A stretch of DNA of 25,999 nucleotides from assembly GCF_001655005.1 (NCBI RefSeq), contig NZ_LXET01000017.1:1-25999 (forward strand), written 5' to 3'. Source of the DNA: Hafnia paralvei ATCC 29927. Its GTDB lineage: Bacteria > Pseudomonadota > Gammaproteobacteria > Enterobacterales > Enterobacteriaceae. The notes under the pieces were generated by a model. That model saw only the letters and a program-made list of their open reading frames with translations, searched no databases and was not told where the DNA came from. Position 1 is the first letter of the stretch; each line of letters opens with the position of its first letter. Below are positions 16,339 to 24,076 of this stretch, piece by piece. Made by a program: the position numbers and the translations under genes.

Positions 16339-16866
16339 CTTAGTCTGTGGTCTTGCACAAACAAAAAGATAAATTCCTGACCAGAGATACTACTGGACAT
16401 GAAAATAAAATGAACAACAATTCAATAAGGATAAATATATTTTTGTAAAGTTATCTCAATAAAAATTCCAGAATAAATTCTGAGTAAAAGAGTGTTTGGA
16501 TAATAAACAAATAAGGACGAAATATGAATTCCGTCTTATTAGGAAACAGAATGCTTGATTTTTATGAGAAGAATTGATTATTTCTGGTAACTCGCCTAAC
16601 CACCTCACTTCTTTCTTACAGCCGCAGCCTGCCGTGGGTATTATTCAATAATGCGTGTTCAGCTATGGGCTATTGTGAAAAGGCGACGAATCTGTTGGCG
16701 CTGTTGAGTGACGTAATAGACTGAGTGTTGTGCATAAAAAGCGCCATCACAGGTAACGACATTCGTTTAGGAGAGTGGGTTTACCCCACCGTAGTGTGCT
16801 CCCCTAAAATCAAGCTTAAGTGAACGATGTTACCATTTTCAGGCGCTTTTCCTCATTTTCAGCTTG
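16339..16866. other. Intergenic region between AraC-type gene and leuE
   Basis: This 528-bp region contains the upstream region of the AraC-type gene and the long hairpin at 16737-16850. The part between 16339 and 16600 is AT-rich. A 17-codon + strand frame at 16524-16577 starts after a good AAGGA site but has no other support. I see no other gene. Confidence 0.5.
16737..16850. ncRNA. Long nested hairpin: candidate structured RNA or leuE 3' element
   Basis: Almost the whole 114 nt can fold into one nested stem. AAAAGCGCC (16737-16745) pairs with GGCGCTTTT (16842-16850). GGTAAC (16752-16757) pairs with GTTACC (16829-16834), and ATTCGTT continues against AACGAT with small bulges. TTTAGGAGAG (16766-16775) pairs with CTCCCCTAAA (16799-16808), and GTGGG with CCCAC at the tip. 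The outer arms give a run of four T at the + strand end and five T at the - strand end, so either strand could end in a terminator. It begins 16 nt past the leuE stop on the - strand. It could be a 3'-UTR-derived small RNA, an elaborate terminator or a small mobile palindromic element; I do not recognise the family. Confidence 0.45.
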
Positions 16867-17502
16867 CTAGGCGGATGTGGCGAGCTTAGTCGCGAATCCT
16901 AAGAACAGCAGACCAACCATTGAGTTTCCCAGTTTTGCTAGGCGTTTCTTTTCGCTGAGGAAATGCGCCAGCGCGGCACCAGAGAAGATCAGCAGCGTCA
17001 TATAGCAGAAGCTAATCATTTCTAAGATAACCGCCAGAATCGCAAAAGAGACGCCGGTATGCGCATAATCCATATCAATAAATTGCACAAAGAAGGAAAC
17101 GTAAAACAGAATCGCTTTGGGATTCGTTAAACTTAGGGTGAGAGCTTTACGGAATGTGTGCTCAGGCTCTTCTTTAGCGGCACTTTGCTCTTGGCCTTTT
17201 TTCGCCAACGTGCTGTAAAGGATTTTCAGCCCAAGATAGAGCAGATAAAGCGCGCCTAACATTTTTACCAGAGAAAATAAAAACGGCGAAGAGCGGATGA
17301 GCGATGCAATACCGATGTAGGCGCAAAAGATGAGCACGGCGTCACCGATAAAAACGGCGAGAGCGGCCTTATAACCCTCTCTGACTCCCCGTGTAATACC
17401 GGTCTTGAGGACAAACAGCGTATTCGGCCCCGGTACCATAATGATGAAAATCACACCTAGTACATATGTCCAGATATTGAGTACACCATAGCTCTCAAAC
17501 AC
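16867..17502 (-). CDS. leuE: Leucine efflux protein LeuE (LysE/RhtB family)
   Basis: LeuE exports leucine and related hydrophobic amino acids across the inner membrane. The 211-aa protein has about six hydrophobic segments and the family signature MVPGPNTLFVLKTG near residues 22-35. It aligns by recall with E. coli LeuE (YeaS, 212 aa) throughout, including YGVLN-WTY, FIGDAVL, LYLLYLG-KILY and SLTNPKAILFYVSFFVQFID. The start is GTG at 17502, preceded on the - strand by GTGAGG at proper spacing, and matches the E. coli N-terminus (MFAEYGVLN). The gene is monocistronic. In E. coli leuE responds to leucine through Lrp; I did not identify an Lrp site here. Confidence 0.92.
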   Translation of the reverse strand: MFESYGVLNIWTYVLGVIFIIMVPGPNTLFVLKTGITRGVREGYKAALAVFIGDAVLIFCAYIGIASLIRSSPFLFSLVKMLGALYLLYLGLKILYSTLAKKGQEQSAAKEEPEHTFRKALTLSLTNPKAILFYVSFFVQFIDMDYAHTGVSFAILAVILEMISFCYMTLLIFSGAALAHFLSEKKRLAKLGNSMVGLLFLGFATKLATSA

Positions 17503-17862
17503 AACAACCTCACCCTTTGTTCACGCGATTAATACGTTGTACATGCAGGGACAAATCGCCCTTAAAATCGAAGGCGTATTGTACTCTTTTAAAAGGGTTT
17601 TGGCAGCAGAGTGTGATCTGTATAACATTTAGACACTGGAACATTTAATGTGCAGCTTACGCGCGGTGTTTACGCTCCTCTTTTTAAGCAATAAATGCGT
17701 TATTGGTGGCAATTTATCGGCGAGCCCTCTTTTGAGAAAAACCCTCTGCATGCGGTTTTCCTGCCATGCTATATTTTTAGCCTATGATGTATGCACACGG
17801 TTTGGCTTCGTTTTTATTCGATAGCCTCTTTTATAAGGGTGATTCTGTGAGTTATTTTTGCT
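17503..17862. promoter_or_regulatory. Divergent region between leuE and clsC
   Basis: This 360-bp region lies between divergent genes. A candidate promoter for clsC is CTGCCA (17761-17766), then 16 bases, then TATGAT (17783-17788); the -35 is only a 4 of 6 match. A ribosome binding site AAGGGTG (17835-17841) lies too far from the clsC ATG but well placed for a mini-ORF described separately. No other gene is seen. Confidence 0.35.
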
Positions 17863-17873
17863 ATGAGCAATAA
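17847..17873 (+). CDS. Eight-residue mini-ORF overlapping the clsC start
   Basis: GTG 17847 begins an 8-codon frame (VSYFCYEQ, stop TAA at 17871-17873) that runs through the clsC ATG in a different frame. Its Shine-Dalgarno AAGGG sits about 7 nt upstream, whereas clsC itself has none at normal spacing. It may translationally couple clsC, but it may also be chance. Confidence 0.25.
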   Translation: MSYFCYEQ

Positions 17874-19317
17874 ACCTGCTATCGAGACTCGCCTAGCCCG
17901 ATTGATTCAGCCTTTATGTCAGCTTCATCCTGAACTCAGCGGCGTATACCCGCTAGAAAAAGGCAATGACGCTTTTGCTGCTCGCTATTTACTGGCCAAC
18001 ATGGCTGAAAAAACGCTGGATGTTCAGTACTACATTTGGCACAACGATATTTCCGGACGCTTGCTGTTTAACGCCTTATTTCGTGCCGCTGAGCGTGGCG
18101 TAAAAGTACGGTTGCTGCTGGATGACAATAACACTGGCGGGCTTGATGAGTCTTTGCGTCGCCTGAATGCCCATCCCAACATTAGCGTTAAATTATTCAA
18201 TCCTTTCAAGCTGAGAAGGATGCGCTGCTTATGTTATTTGACTGACTTTAAACGGCTCAACCGTCGCATGCACAACAAAAGCATGACGTTTGATGGTCAG
18301 GCAACCATCGTTGGCGGGCGCAACGTGGGTGACGAATATTTTGGTATTGGCGATCAGGCGCTATTTTCAGACTTAGATGTGCTGGCCGTGGGGAAGGTGG
18401 TTGAGGACGTATGCCAAGATTTCGAGCGATATTGGCACTCAGCCTGTGTATCTCCCGCCGAAGATGTGCTGGGTAAGGCTTCGGATTATCGCTATTTACA
18501 CGGGTTAACGATTGCTGAAGTCGGGGGGCGGGCGAGAGCTAAAGAGTATTTAAAGCGTCTACGCGACAAATTGTTAGCGCGCCAAATGGAAAATAATCAG
18601 CTTTCGTTAACCTGGGCAAAAGTACAGTTATTTAGTGACGACCCGCGAAAAGGGTTAGGGGAACTTGCTACCAAGGCGCTAATGGCTTCACGCCTGTTCG
18701 AGATGATTGGCGTGCCAAAAATTAGCATGGATATTATCTCTGCCTATTTTGTTCCCACGCGAACCGGTGTTTCACAGTTGGTTCATTTGTCGAAGCAAGG
18801 TGTGAAGATCACCGTTCTGACTAATTCACTGGCGGCAAATGATGTGGCTATCGTCCATGCAGGATATGCCAAATGGCGGAAAATGCTGCTGCGCTGTGGA
18901 ATCGAACTCTTCGAAATGAAAGCGAACGAAACCGAAGATGTTACGCGTAATGACCGCCTACGTGACCGCGGTTTAACGGGGCATTCTGGTTCGAGTTTGC
19001 ATGCGAAAACTTTTGCCGTTGATGGCAAGCTCGTATTTGTTGGATCTTTTAATTTTGACCCGCGTTCTGCACGGTTAAATACCGAGATGGGATTTGTGAT
19101 TCAGAGCGAATCGTTAACGACGTTAACCCATCAACGCTTTATTGCCAGTTTGCACGACAAAGCCTTTCAGCTAATTCTCACTCGGCGAAGGAAGATTCAC
19201 TGGATAGAATATGAAAACGGCAAGGAATACATTCACCGTAAAGAACCAGATAGTCCGTTATACAAACGTATTTTGGCGCGTATTGCCTATTATTTGCCGA
19301 TAGAGTGGATGCTGTAA
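17863..19317 (+). CDS. clsC: Cardiolipin synthase C (phospholipase D family)
   Basis: ClsC (E. coli YmdC) makes cardiolipin at the inner membrane from phosphatidylglycerol and phosphatidylethanolamine. The 484-aa protein matches E. coli ClsC over its full length, for example LDVQYYIW, RLLLDDNNT, LTNSLAANDVA and SFNFDPRS. Both phospholipase D HKD motifs are intact: His137-Lys139-Asp144 (RMHNKSMTFD) and His380-Lys382-Asp387 (LHAKTFAVD). The N-terminus has no clear membrane helix, as in ClsC and unlike ClsA. In E. coli clsC follows ymdB and is coupled to it; no ymdB is present here. The ATG lacks a well-spaced Shine-Dalgarno (see the mini-ORF). A convergent terminator separates it from murP. Confidence 0.93.
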   Translation: MSNKPAIETRLARLIQPLCQLHPELSGVYPLEKGNDAFAARYLLANMAEKTLDVQYYIWHNDISGRLLFNALFRAAERGVKVRLLLDDNNTGGLDESLRRLNAHPNISVKLFNPFKLRRMRCLCYLTDFKRLNRRMHNKSMTFDGQATIVGGRNVGDEYFGIGDQALFSDLDVLAVGKVVEDVCQDFERYWHSACVSPAEDVLGKASDYRYLHGLTIAEVGGRARAKEYLKRLRDKLLARQMENNQLSLTWAKVQLFSDDPRKGLGELATKALMASRLFEMIGVPKISMDIISAYFVPTRTGVSQLVHLSKQGVKITVLTNSLAANDVAIVHAGYAKWRKMLLRCGIELFEMKANETEDVTRNDRLRDRGLTGHSGSSLHAKTFAVDGKLVFVGSFNFDPRSARLNTEMGFVIQSESLTTLTHQRFIASLHDKAFQLILTRRRKIHWIEYENGKEYIHRKEPDSPLYKRILARIAYYLPIEWML

Positions 19318-19325
19318 CTCATGTG

Positions 19326-19360
19326 AAACCTGCGCTCCTTTGAGCAAGGCGCGCAGGTTT
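19326..19360. terminator. Convergent terminator between clsC and murP
   Basis: AAACCTGCGC and GCGCAGGTTT form a perfect 10-bp stem, with CCTT/AAGG extending it inside. It lies between the convergent stops of clsC and murP. The T residues at the arm ends (TTT on each strand) make it suitable for both directions, though neither tail is long. Confidence 0.65.
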
Positions 19361-19393
19361 AAAAACCAAGTCATCTGTTAAACGTATTCTTGT

Positions 19394-20844
19394 TTAAGTC
19401 AAATCGACATTTTTGCAGCCGAAAAGTAGGGTGAAAATAAATCCAGCGGCATACGAGATAAATACTCCGGCAATATAAACCATGATGCCCGCGTAGATCC
19501 CCTGTGAGGACGTCATCAACGGTATTGAAACCAACCCCGATGGCCCAAATACGGTATTTAAGCCGATGGGTAATCCCATATAAGCCACTAGACCGATAAA
19601 GAATCCCCCTACGGCACCGCCGAAGCAGGCGGTAATAAAAGGCTTCAAGCGTGGTAGCGTTACGCCATAAATTAACGGTTCGCCAATACCGAGCAGGCCG
19701 GGGAATATCGCGCCTTTAATTTGCAGGCGTAATGTAGAAGCTGGTTTGGCTTTGAGATAAAGCGCCAATGCAGCGCCAACTTGTCCCGCACCGGCCATGG
19801 CAAGAATAGGGAACAGGGAGTTAAAACCCTGCGCATCCATCAGTGCAAAATACACCGGTACAAACCCTTGATGAATGCCGAAGACTACCGCGATTAAAAA
19901 GAGTCCTGCCAATAGCGCCGTGCCGAAAGGATTGCCATTTAAATGCAGGAATAGCCATGACATGCCTTTAAATAGTTCAACACCAATCGGCATGATCACG
20001 ACATAGGTTACCGCGCCAGTAATAAGCAAAGTGATGGACGAAGTGAGGATCATATCGAGATTATCGGGAATGATTTTACGCACTTTGCGTTCAATCCACG
20101 CACCGAACATACAAGCGAGAAGTACGCCAATAATATTCCCCCTTGGGTCAATGACCAGCCCAAAGAAATTATCGATACCCGCGTAATAGCCGACGGTGCC
20201 TTCTGTGCTGTAGCGCAAGATAAATAAGAGGCAATAATAGCGCCGTTAACGCCAGTGCCGCCAAAGGCTTTTTGGGTATTAAAGCCGATTAGAATACTCA
20301 GGAAAGTAAATAAACCGACGCTGAATATTTTCATATAGCCAATCAGGCTCGTCAGCCACAGAGGTGCGGTGCTCCCCTCAAGTACGAGTGTCTGCTGTAA
20401 TAGAGTGGCAATTCCGAGTAGCAAGCCTGCCGCGATAAAACCGGGGATCAACGGAGTAAAGATGGTGGCAAATTGGGTTAAGAAACTGTGGAACCCGCTC
20501 CTTTGTTTACTTTTGAGTTGCTGTTTATTTGCGGCGGCGAGTGTATGCAAATCAGCTGGCTTGGCCTCTATCTCTTGGCTGGCGTGATTTTGAGCAAGCA
20601 ATATGTTCATCATTTCACTGGCCGTTTGCGCTTTTCCTGGGCCAAGAACAATTTGCAGTTGATCATTACCTTCGATAACGCCCATCACGCTAGGGATTTT
20701 TTTTAATTTAGCGTGATCGACAAGGCTGCGCTCACGCAGGGTGAGACGCAGTCGTGTCATGCAGTTTCCACACAGGGCAATATTTTGGCTGCCACCGATA
20801 CATGCCAGAATTTGCGCGATCGTGGCATCCGTTATTTTTGCCAT
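19394..20844 (-). pseudogene. murP: N-acetylmuramic acid PTS permease MurP (EIIBC), frameshifted
   Basis: MurP imports and phosphorylates N-acetylmuramic acid, using EIIA-Glc (Crr). The reading frame is broken. The N-terminal part (from ATG 20844) holds the EIIB domain with the phospho-cysteine Cys28 in GNCMTRLRL and the first half of EIIC, up to GGTGVNGAIIAS. The rest, from about LFILRYSTEG to the end at 19394, is in another frame. Restoring one A (+ strand) at about 20226-20227 would join the parts into about 483 aa, close to the 474 aa of E. coli MurP, with SLFIL in place of its ALFLL. Both halves are otherwise well conserved, so the lesion is recent or is a sequencing error. The ATG lies 2 bp after the murQ stop, with AGGAG inside the end of murQ. 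Confidence 0.85.
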
Positions 20845-20846
20845 AG

Positions 20847-21755
20847 CTAAACTCCTTTAGCGCCTAATGCCTGGCGAATAAATCCGTTATTTTGTGTCAA
20901 AACCGCGCTGGCCTCAGCGGCTGATAGTTGACCGAGGATCATGAGAATGGCTGTTTTGCAGTGTCTTTCACATTCGCTAAGCGCTTTGATGGCTGTGCTG
21001 CGCTCGCAATCCGTGGCCTGCATCACGATATCAACCTGACGCTGCACCAGCTTGGCGTTGGTCGCTTCAACATCCACCATCAAATTGCCATAGACTTTTC
21101 CGCTACGGATCATGGATCCGGTAGTGAGCATGTTGAGAACCATTTTTTGTGCAGTACCGGCTTTCATTCTTGAGGAACCGCTAACGACTTCCGGACCCAC
21201 TACTACTTCTAGAGCAATATCGGCTAATTGACTCATGGCGCTATTTGCATTGCATGTCAGTGAAACGACGGTTGCTCCTTGAGTTCGCGCATATTTCATT
21301 GCACCAATGACGTACGGAGTGCGTCCACTGGCGGCAATCCCCACGACAACATCACGTTCACCGACCTGATTCTCTATCATGTCCTGTTCGCCGAGAGCGA
21401 CGTTATCCTCGGCATTTTCAACGGCGCGTAGAATCGCGGTATGTCCACCGGCAATAAGACCTATCACTTGTTCTCGCGGAGTTCCGTAGGTAGGGGGGCA
21501 TTCACTGGCATCCAGAATACCGAGGCGCCCCGAAGTTCCTGCGCCACAATAAATCAGGCGCCCACCTAGAGCGAACGCGTGAGTGATGGCGTCTACGGCT
21601 TGGGCGATTTGCGGTAGGATGCGCTCTACGGCTAACGCGACCTTCTGATCTTCCTGATTGATGATGGTCAGCATGTCTAGCGTCGATAGGGTATCAATGT
21701 TTTCACTGGCGGTATTACGGCCTTCGGTTTGAAGGTGAGATAAATCAATGTTCAT
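20847..21755 (-). CDS. murQ: N-acetylmuramic acid 6-phosphate etherase MurQ
   Basis: MurQ removes the lactyl ether of MurNAc-6-phosphate, giving GlcNAc-6-phosphate and D-lactate, in cell-wall sugar recovery. The 302-aa protein has a SIS domain with GAGTSGR (71-77) and the family signature ASECPPTYG. Glu85 and Glu116 correspond to the catalytic glutamates of E. coli MurQ (Glu83, Glu114), and GSSRMKAGTAQK is intact. It is the first gene of a murQ-murP operon. Since murP is frameshifted, the enzyme may now serve mainly internal recycling of anhydro-MurNAc through MurNAc-6-P (inference). A perfect palindrome upstream is the probable operator. Confidence 0.96.
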   Translation of the reverse strand: MNIDLSHLQTEGRNTASENIDTLSTLDMLTIINQEDQKVALAVERILPQIAQAVDAITHAFALGGRLIYCGAGTSGRLGILDASECPPTYGTPREQVIGLIAGGHTAILRAVENAEDNVALGEQDMIENQVGERDVVVGIAASGRTPYVIGAMKYARTQGATVVSLTCNANSAMSQLADIALEVVVGPEVVSGSSRMKAGTAQKMVLNMLTTGSMIRSGKVYGNLMVDVEATNAKLVQRQVDIVMQATDCERSTAIKALSECERHCKTAILMILGQLSAAEASAVLTQNNGFIRQALGAKGV

Positions 21756-21782
21756 GTCTGTATTCTCTGTGGTGCGACGTTA

Positions 21783-21799
21783 AGGAATAAATTATTCCT
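21783..21799. promoter_or_regulatory. Palindromic operator candidate upstream of murQ
   Basis: AGGAATAAATTATTCCT is a perfect 17-bp palindrome about the central base at 21791. It lies 28 bp before the murQ ATG, in a promoter-like AT-rich stretch. In E. coli an RpiR-type repressor, MurR, controls murQP from a gene divergent to it. The palindrome is a plausible MurR-type site, but no murR is adjacent here. Confidence 0.55.
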
Positions 21800-21838
21800 A
21801 TAATTGAAAGATATAAAGAATTAATCATCTCGAGCGGT

Positions 21839-22046
21839 TCATTTTGGTCCGTTTAAAACGATCATTTTTGCGGCATCGGTGGCATAACGTAGTGGCGGAA
21901 AAATCATCGCAGTAACTTCACTACCCGCGAATACGGCATAAAATACGATCACGGATTTACTTTTTATGCGCCAGCGCGATAAGCATCGTGGCTTTATCTG
22001 CTGTCTCCAAGGATAGCGTAGAACGGTTGAGATAGGACAACAACAT
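21839..22046 (-). pseudogene. Possible remnant of a small unknown gene
   Basis: On the - strand two adjacent frames each look protein-like. One runs from ATG 22046 (MLLSYLNRSTLSLETADKA...) to a stop at 21957; the other carries SVIVFYAVFAGSEVTAMIFP and ends at 21839. Removing one A from a run of five (21961-21965 as T on the + strand) would fuse them into about 68 aa. There is no clear ribosome binding site and I do not recognise the family. It may be a decayed secreted-protein fragment or chance. Confidence 0.25.
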
Positions 22047-22784
22047 CCCACGTTGCTTTTATGTTATGAATATTTTAAGTTAAATGATAACTGAAACGAA
22101 TTGAAGGACGTTGACAACGTTAATATGACTATAGGTTGATATTTTTTCACCTTAATCTTGATAGATTAAGAATAATTGTGCCATCGCAATCCTGTTAACC
22201 AAGATTTAAATCTATGTAGAAGACTGAAAGGGAAGAAAAAGGTCGTGAGACTACGGATGATACAGGTTTATATTTTAATGACCCCCGCTGAAATAATAAT
22301 AATCTTGTGAAAAAAAAGAGATGAAAGTTGATTTTTACTGGCAATTAATGCGGTAATTTTCCTAAAAACCATCACTTTTTCTCAAAGTTACGCCTCTATC
22401 AAATTGCGGCTAATATTCTGTTTGAAACGCATACTGTAGACTATTTATCCGCATCTCTATTATAATTTATTTATAATTGGATTTTTTATCTATCTCGCGC
22501 CCTGAAATTCTTAAATAAAATTTTTATAAAAAGTATAAATCACACACATCACATGTTTTACCCCTTCGTTTTAATTTGAGATGATTCTTATGATGTCGCG
22601 TTGTTCAGGTAAAACTAGAGCAATATATGGATAAATCTGTGGGGATGAATATGTGAAAGATTCTCATCTATAAGATTATAACGAAACTATTTCTCATCAC
22701 TATAAAGCAGAAAAACGATCTGTTGTTATAGCTAATTTTCTCTGATACGAGAGTCGTAAATTGAATCATTATAGTGTGAAAATT

Positions 22785-23528
22785 ATGATTTATAAGATTA
22801 GTGATACGGTGAGATTTAAACCCGCTGACGGAGCTATCTGGAGTATTGATAGTCCTGAACAGGTGATAAATCTTACGATTACCAACTGCAACCTGTTATG
22901 CATGCTGCTCAACAATAAAGGTGCAATTCTTTCTAGAGAGAACATTTTAGAAGATATATGGGATAAGCAAGGATTACGATCGTCAAATAACACACTAAAT
23001 CAATACATTTCTATTCTCAGAAGAACGTTTTCTCTTTTAGGCATAGATGAGGAAGTCATTAAAACCATTCCTAAGGTCGGTTTTTGTTTTAATGAAGCGA
23101 TAAGCGTGGAGAAAGAGTATAGCCCTGTATCTTCAGAGATTGCCACTAGGGAGAGCGCACCTAAAGAGAGAACACAATATTATTTTTATGGGGTAATGAT
23201 GTCTATTTTAACTTTATGCATTCTGGCGCTTATCGCCTATGTTTTATCTCAAAACAAAAAGTTTAGCTTAGAGACATCAACCACGGGAGTTGGACAGTAT
23301 GATGCTTGCGAGATCAGAGTGTTACCTCAGTATACGCGCGGCCAATCCCGCTACCTCCTCGAGGCTTCCACCGACCTGATAAAACGGAACAATATAAAAT
23401 GCTTACCGGGAAAAGAATTTATTTCTAAGCCAGAAAGTCGCGGCAGTGGTAGGGCATTTCTCGCCGAGTGTGTTGTTGATAAAAAGGGAAATGAATACTT
23501 TTTTTGTAAAGGATACTATACAAAATGA
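22785..23528 (+). CDS. MarT/ToxR/CadC-like membrane-bound winged-helix regulator
   Basis: The N-terminal cytoplasmic domain (about residues 1-95) is an OmpR-type winged helix: NLLCMLLNNKGAILSRENIL, the DIWDKQGLRSSNNTLNQYIS recognition region, ILRRTF, and the wing TIPKVGFCF. One membrane helix follows (about 134-155, GVMMSILTLCILALIAYVL), then a periplasmic domain of about 90 residues with four cysteines that could form disulfides. This is the architecture of ToxR, CadC and Salmonella MarT. I chose ATG 22785 because the family begins with this strand (MIYKISDTVRF). TTG 22761, 8 codons upstream with GAGAG 7 nt ahead, is a real alternative. The FidL-like gene overlaps its stop (ATGA), so the two are co-translated. 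A likely target is the adhesin gene converging from the right. Confidence 0.85.
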   Translation: MIYKISDTVRFKPADGAIWSIDSPEQVINLTITNCNLLCMLLNNKGAILSRENILEDIWDKQGLRSSNNTLNQYISILRRTFSLLGIDEEVIKTIPKVGFCFNEAISVEKEYSPVSSEIATRESAPKERTQYYFYGVMMSILTLCILALIAYVLSQNKKFSLETSTTGVGQYDACEIRVLPQYTRGQSRYLLEASTDLIKRNNIKCLPGKEFISKPESRGSGRAFLAECVVDKKGNEYFFCKGYYTK

Positions 23529-24004
23529 ATAATAAAATTATTGTGTTAGCTATTTTGTCTTTTACGCTTATTTTTGAAATTGTTTATGTTTCTGTCATCT
23601 ACGAGCCATCATACAATTTTTCATGTAATAACGAGTTCTCTTATAGAGATGATGAGAGTCACGATATACTTGACGGAAATATTTTTCTGAGCTTAAACAA
23701 TAAAATGCAGGGGCATGCTGAGATCATTGGGTATCTGGCTAGGAATGGAACTTCGCAAGATATCATTAGAAGTGTTGATTTCAAGTATCGTGTCATATCG
23801 CCCAAAAAACTCGTTATTTATGATGCAAGACTGGTGACCTATTCGCATGATTCTGTTGACGAGTCTTTTGCGCCAGAGCCTATACTCGATTTTCTTTTTT
23901 TTAGATATAAAGATCTAAAAGAAATTAATATCAATGTTAACAAAGTTAAAAACACCTATTTATTTGGTCATGCAAATAACTTTGTGTTTGCCTGCACATC
24001 ATAG
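23525..24004 (+). CDS. FidL-like membrane protein
   Basis: This 159-aa protein has one N-terminal membrane helix (about residues 4-25, IIVLAILSFTLIFEIVYVSV) and a periplasmic beta-rich domain. The pattern FSCNNEFSYRD, then GNIFLSLNNKMQGHAEIIGYL, resembles the FidL-like family that accompanies MarT-type regulators in Salmonella and other enterics. It has only two cysteines (FSCNN and the terminal CTS), which could pair. Its ATG overlaps the stop of the regulator gene in ATGA, as expected for a stoichiometric partner. By analogy with ToxS for ToxR it may stabilise or tune the periplasmic part of the regulator; this is inference. The FidL assignment rests on context and pattern, not on a search. 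Confidence 0.65.
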   Translation: MNNKIIVLAILSFTLIFEIVYVSVIYEPSYNFSCNNEFSYRDDESHDILDGNIFLSLNNKMQGHAEIIGYLARNGTSQDIIRSVDFKYRVISPKKLVIYDARLVTYSHDSVDESFAPEPILDFLFFRYKDLKEININVNKVKNTYLFGHANNFVFACTS

Positions 24005-24076
24005 ATTTTGCAGGTTTCTTGATTCTTTCTTTATGGTTTAAGTCAACACACCTACATTTTTATAAAAGGATGCTAT

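Larger units (their letters stand above)
21756..22784. other. Long AT-rich gene-poor region upstream of the MarT-like regulator
   Basis: Apart from the murQ operator and the possible remnant at 21839-22046, about 700 bp from 22060 to 22784 show no convincing gene. The DNA is strikingly AT-rich between about 22440 and 22560. An inverted repeat CTTAATCT/AGATTAAG lies at 22151-22170 with a 4-nt spacer. Two direct copies of TTCTCATC, each soon followed by TATAA, lie 30 bp apart at 22661 and 22691. Such a long AT-rich leader is typical of horizontally acquired, H-NS-silenced loci (inference). Confidence 0.5.

Noticed and set aside
16524..16577. 17-codon + strand frame with a good AAGGA site (MNSVLLGNRMLDFYEKN)
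   Set aside because: It is too short, has no downstream gene on the same strand to attenuate, and no recognisable leader composition; chance is likely in AT-rich DNA.
20215..20240. Programmed ribosomal frameshift as explanation for the murP break
   Set aside because: The local sequence on the coding strand (CCTCTTATTTATC) is not a known slippery heptamer, no downstream stimulatory structure was evident, and MurP is not known to use frameshifting.
20369..20706. Two + strand frames of 72 codons inside murP
   Set aside because: They are antisense to the conserved EIIC domain, have no motif, and are shadows of the real frame.
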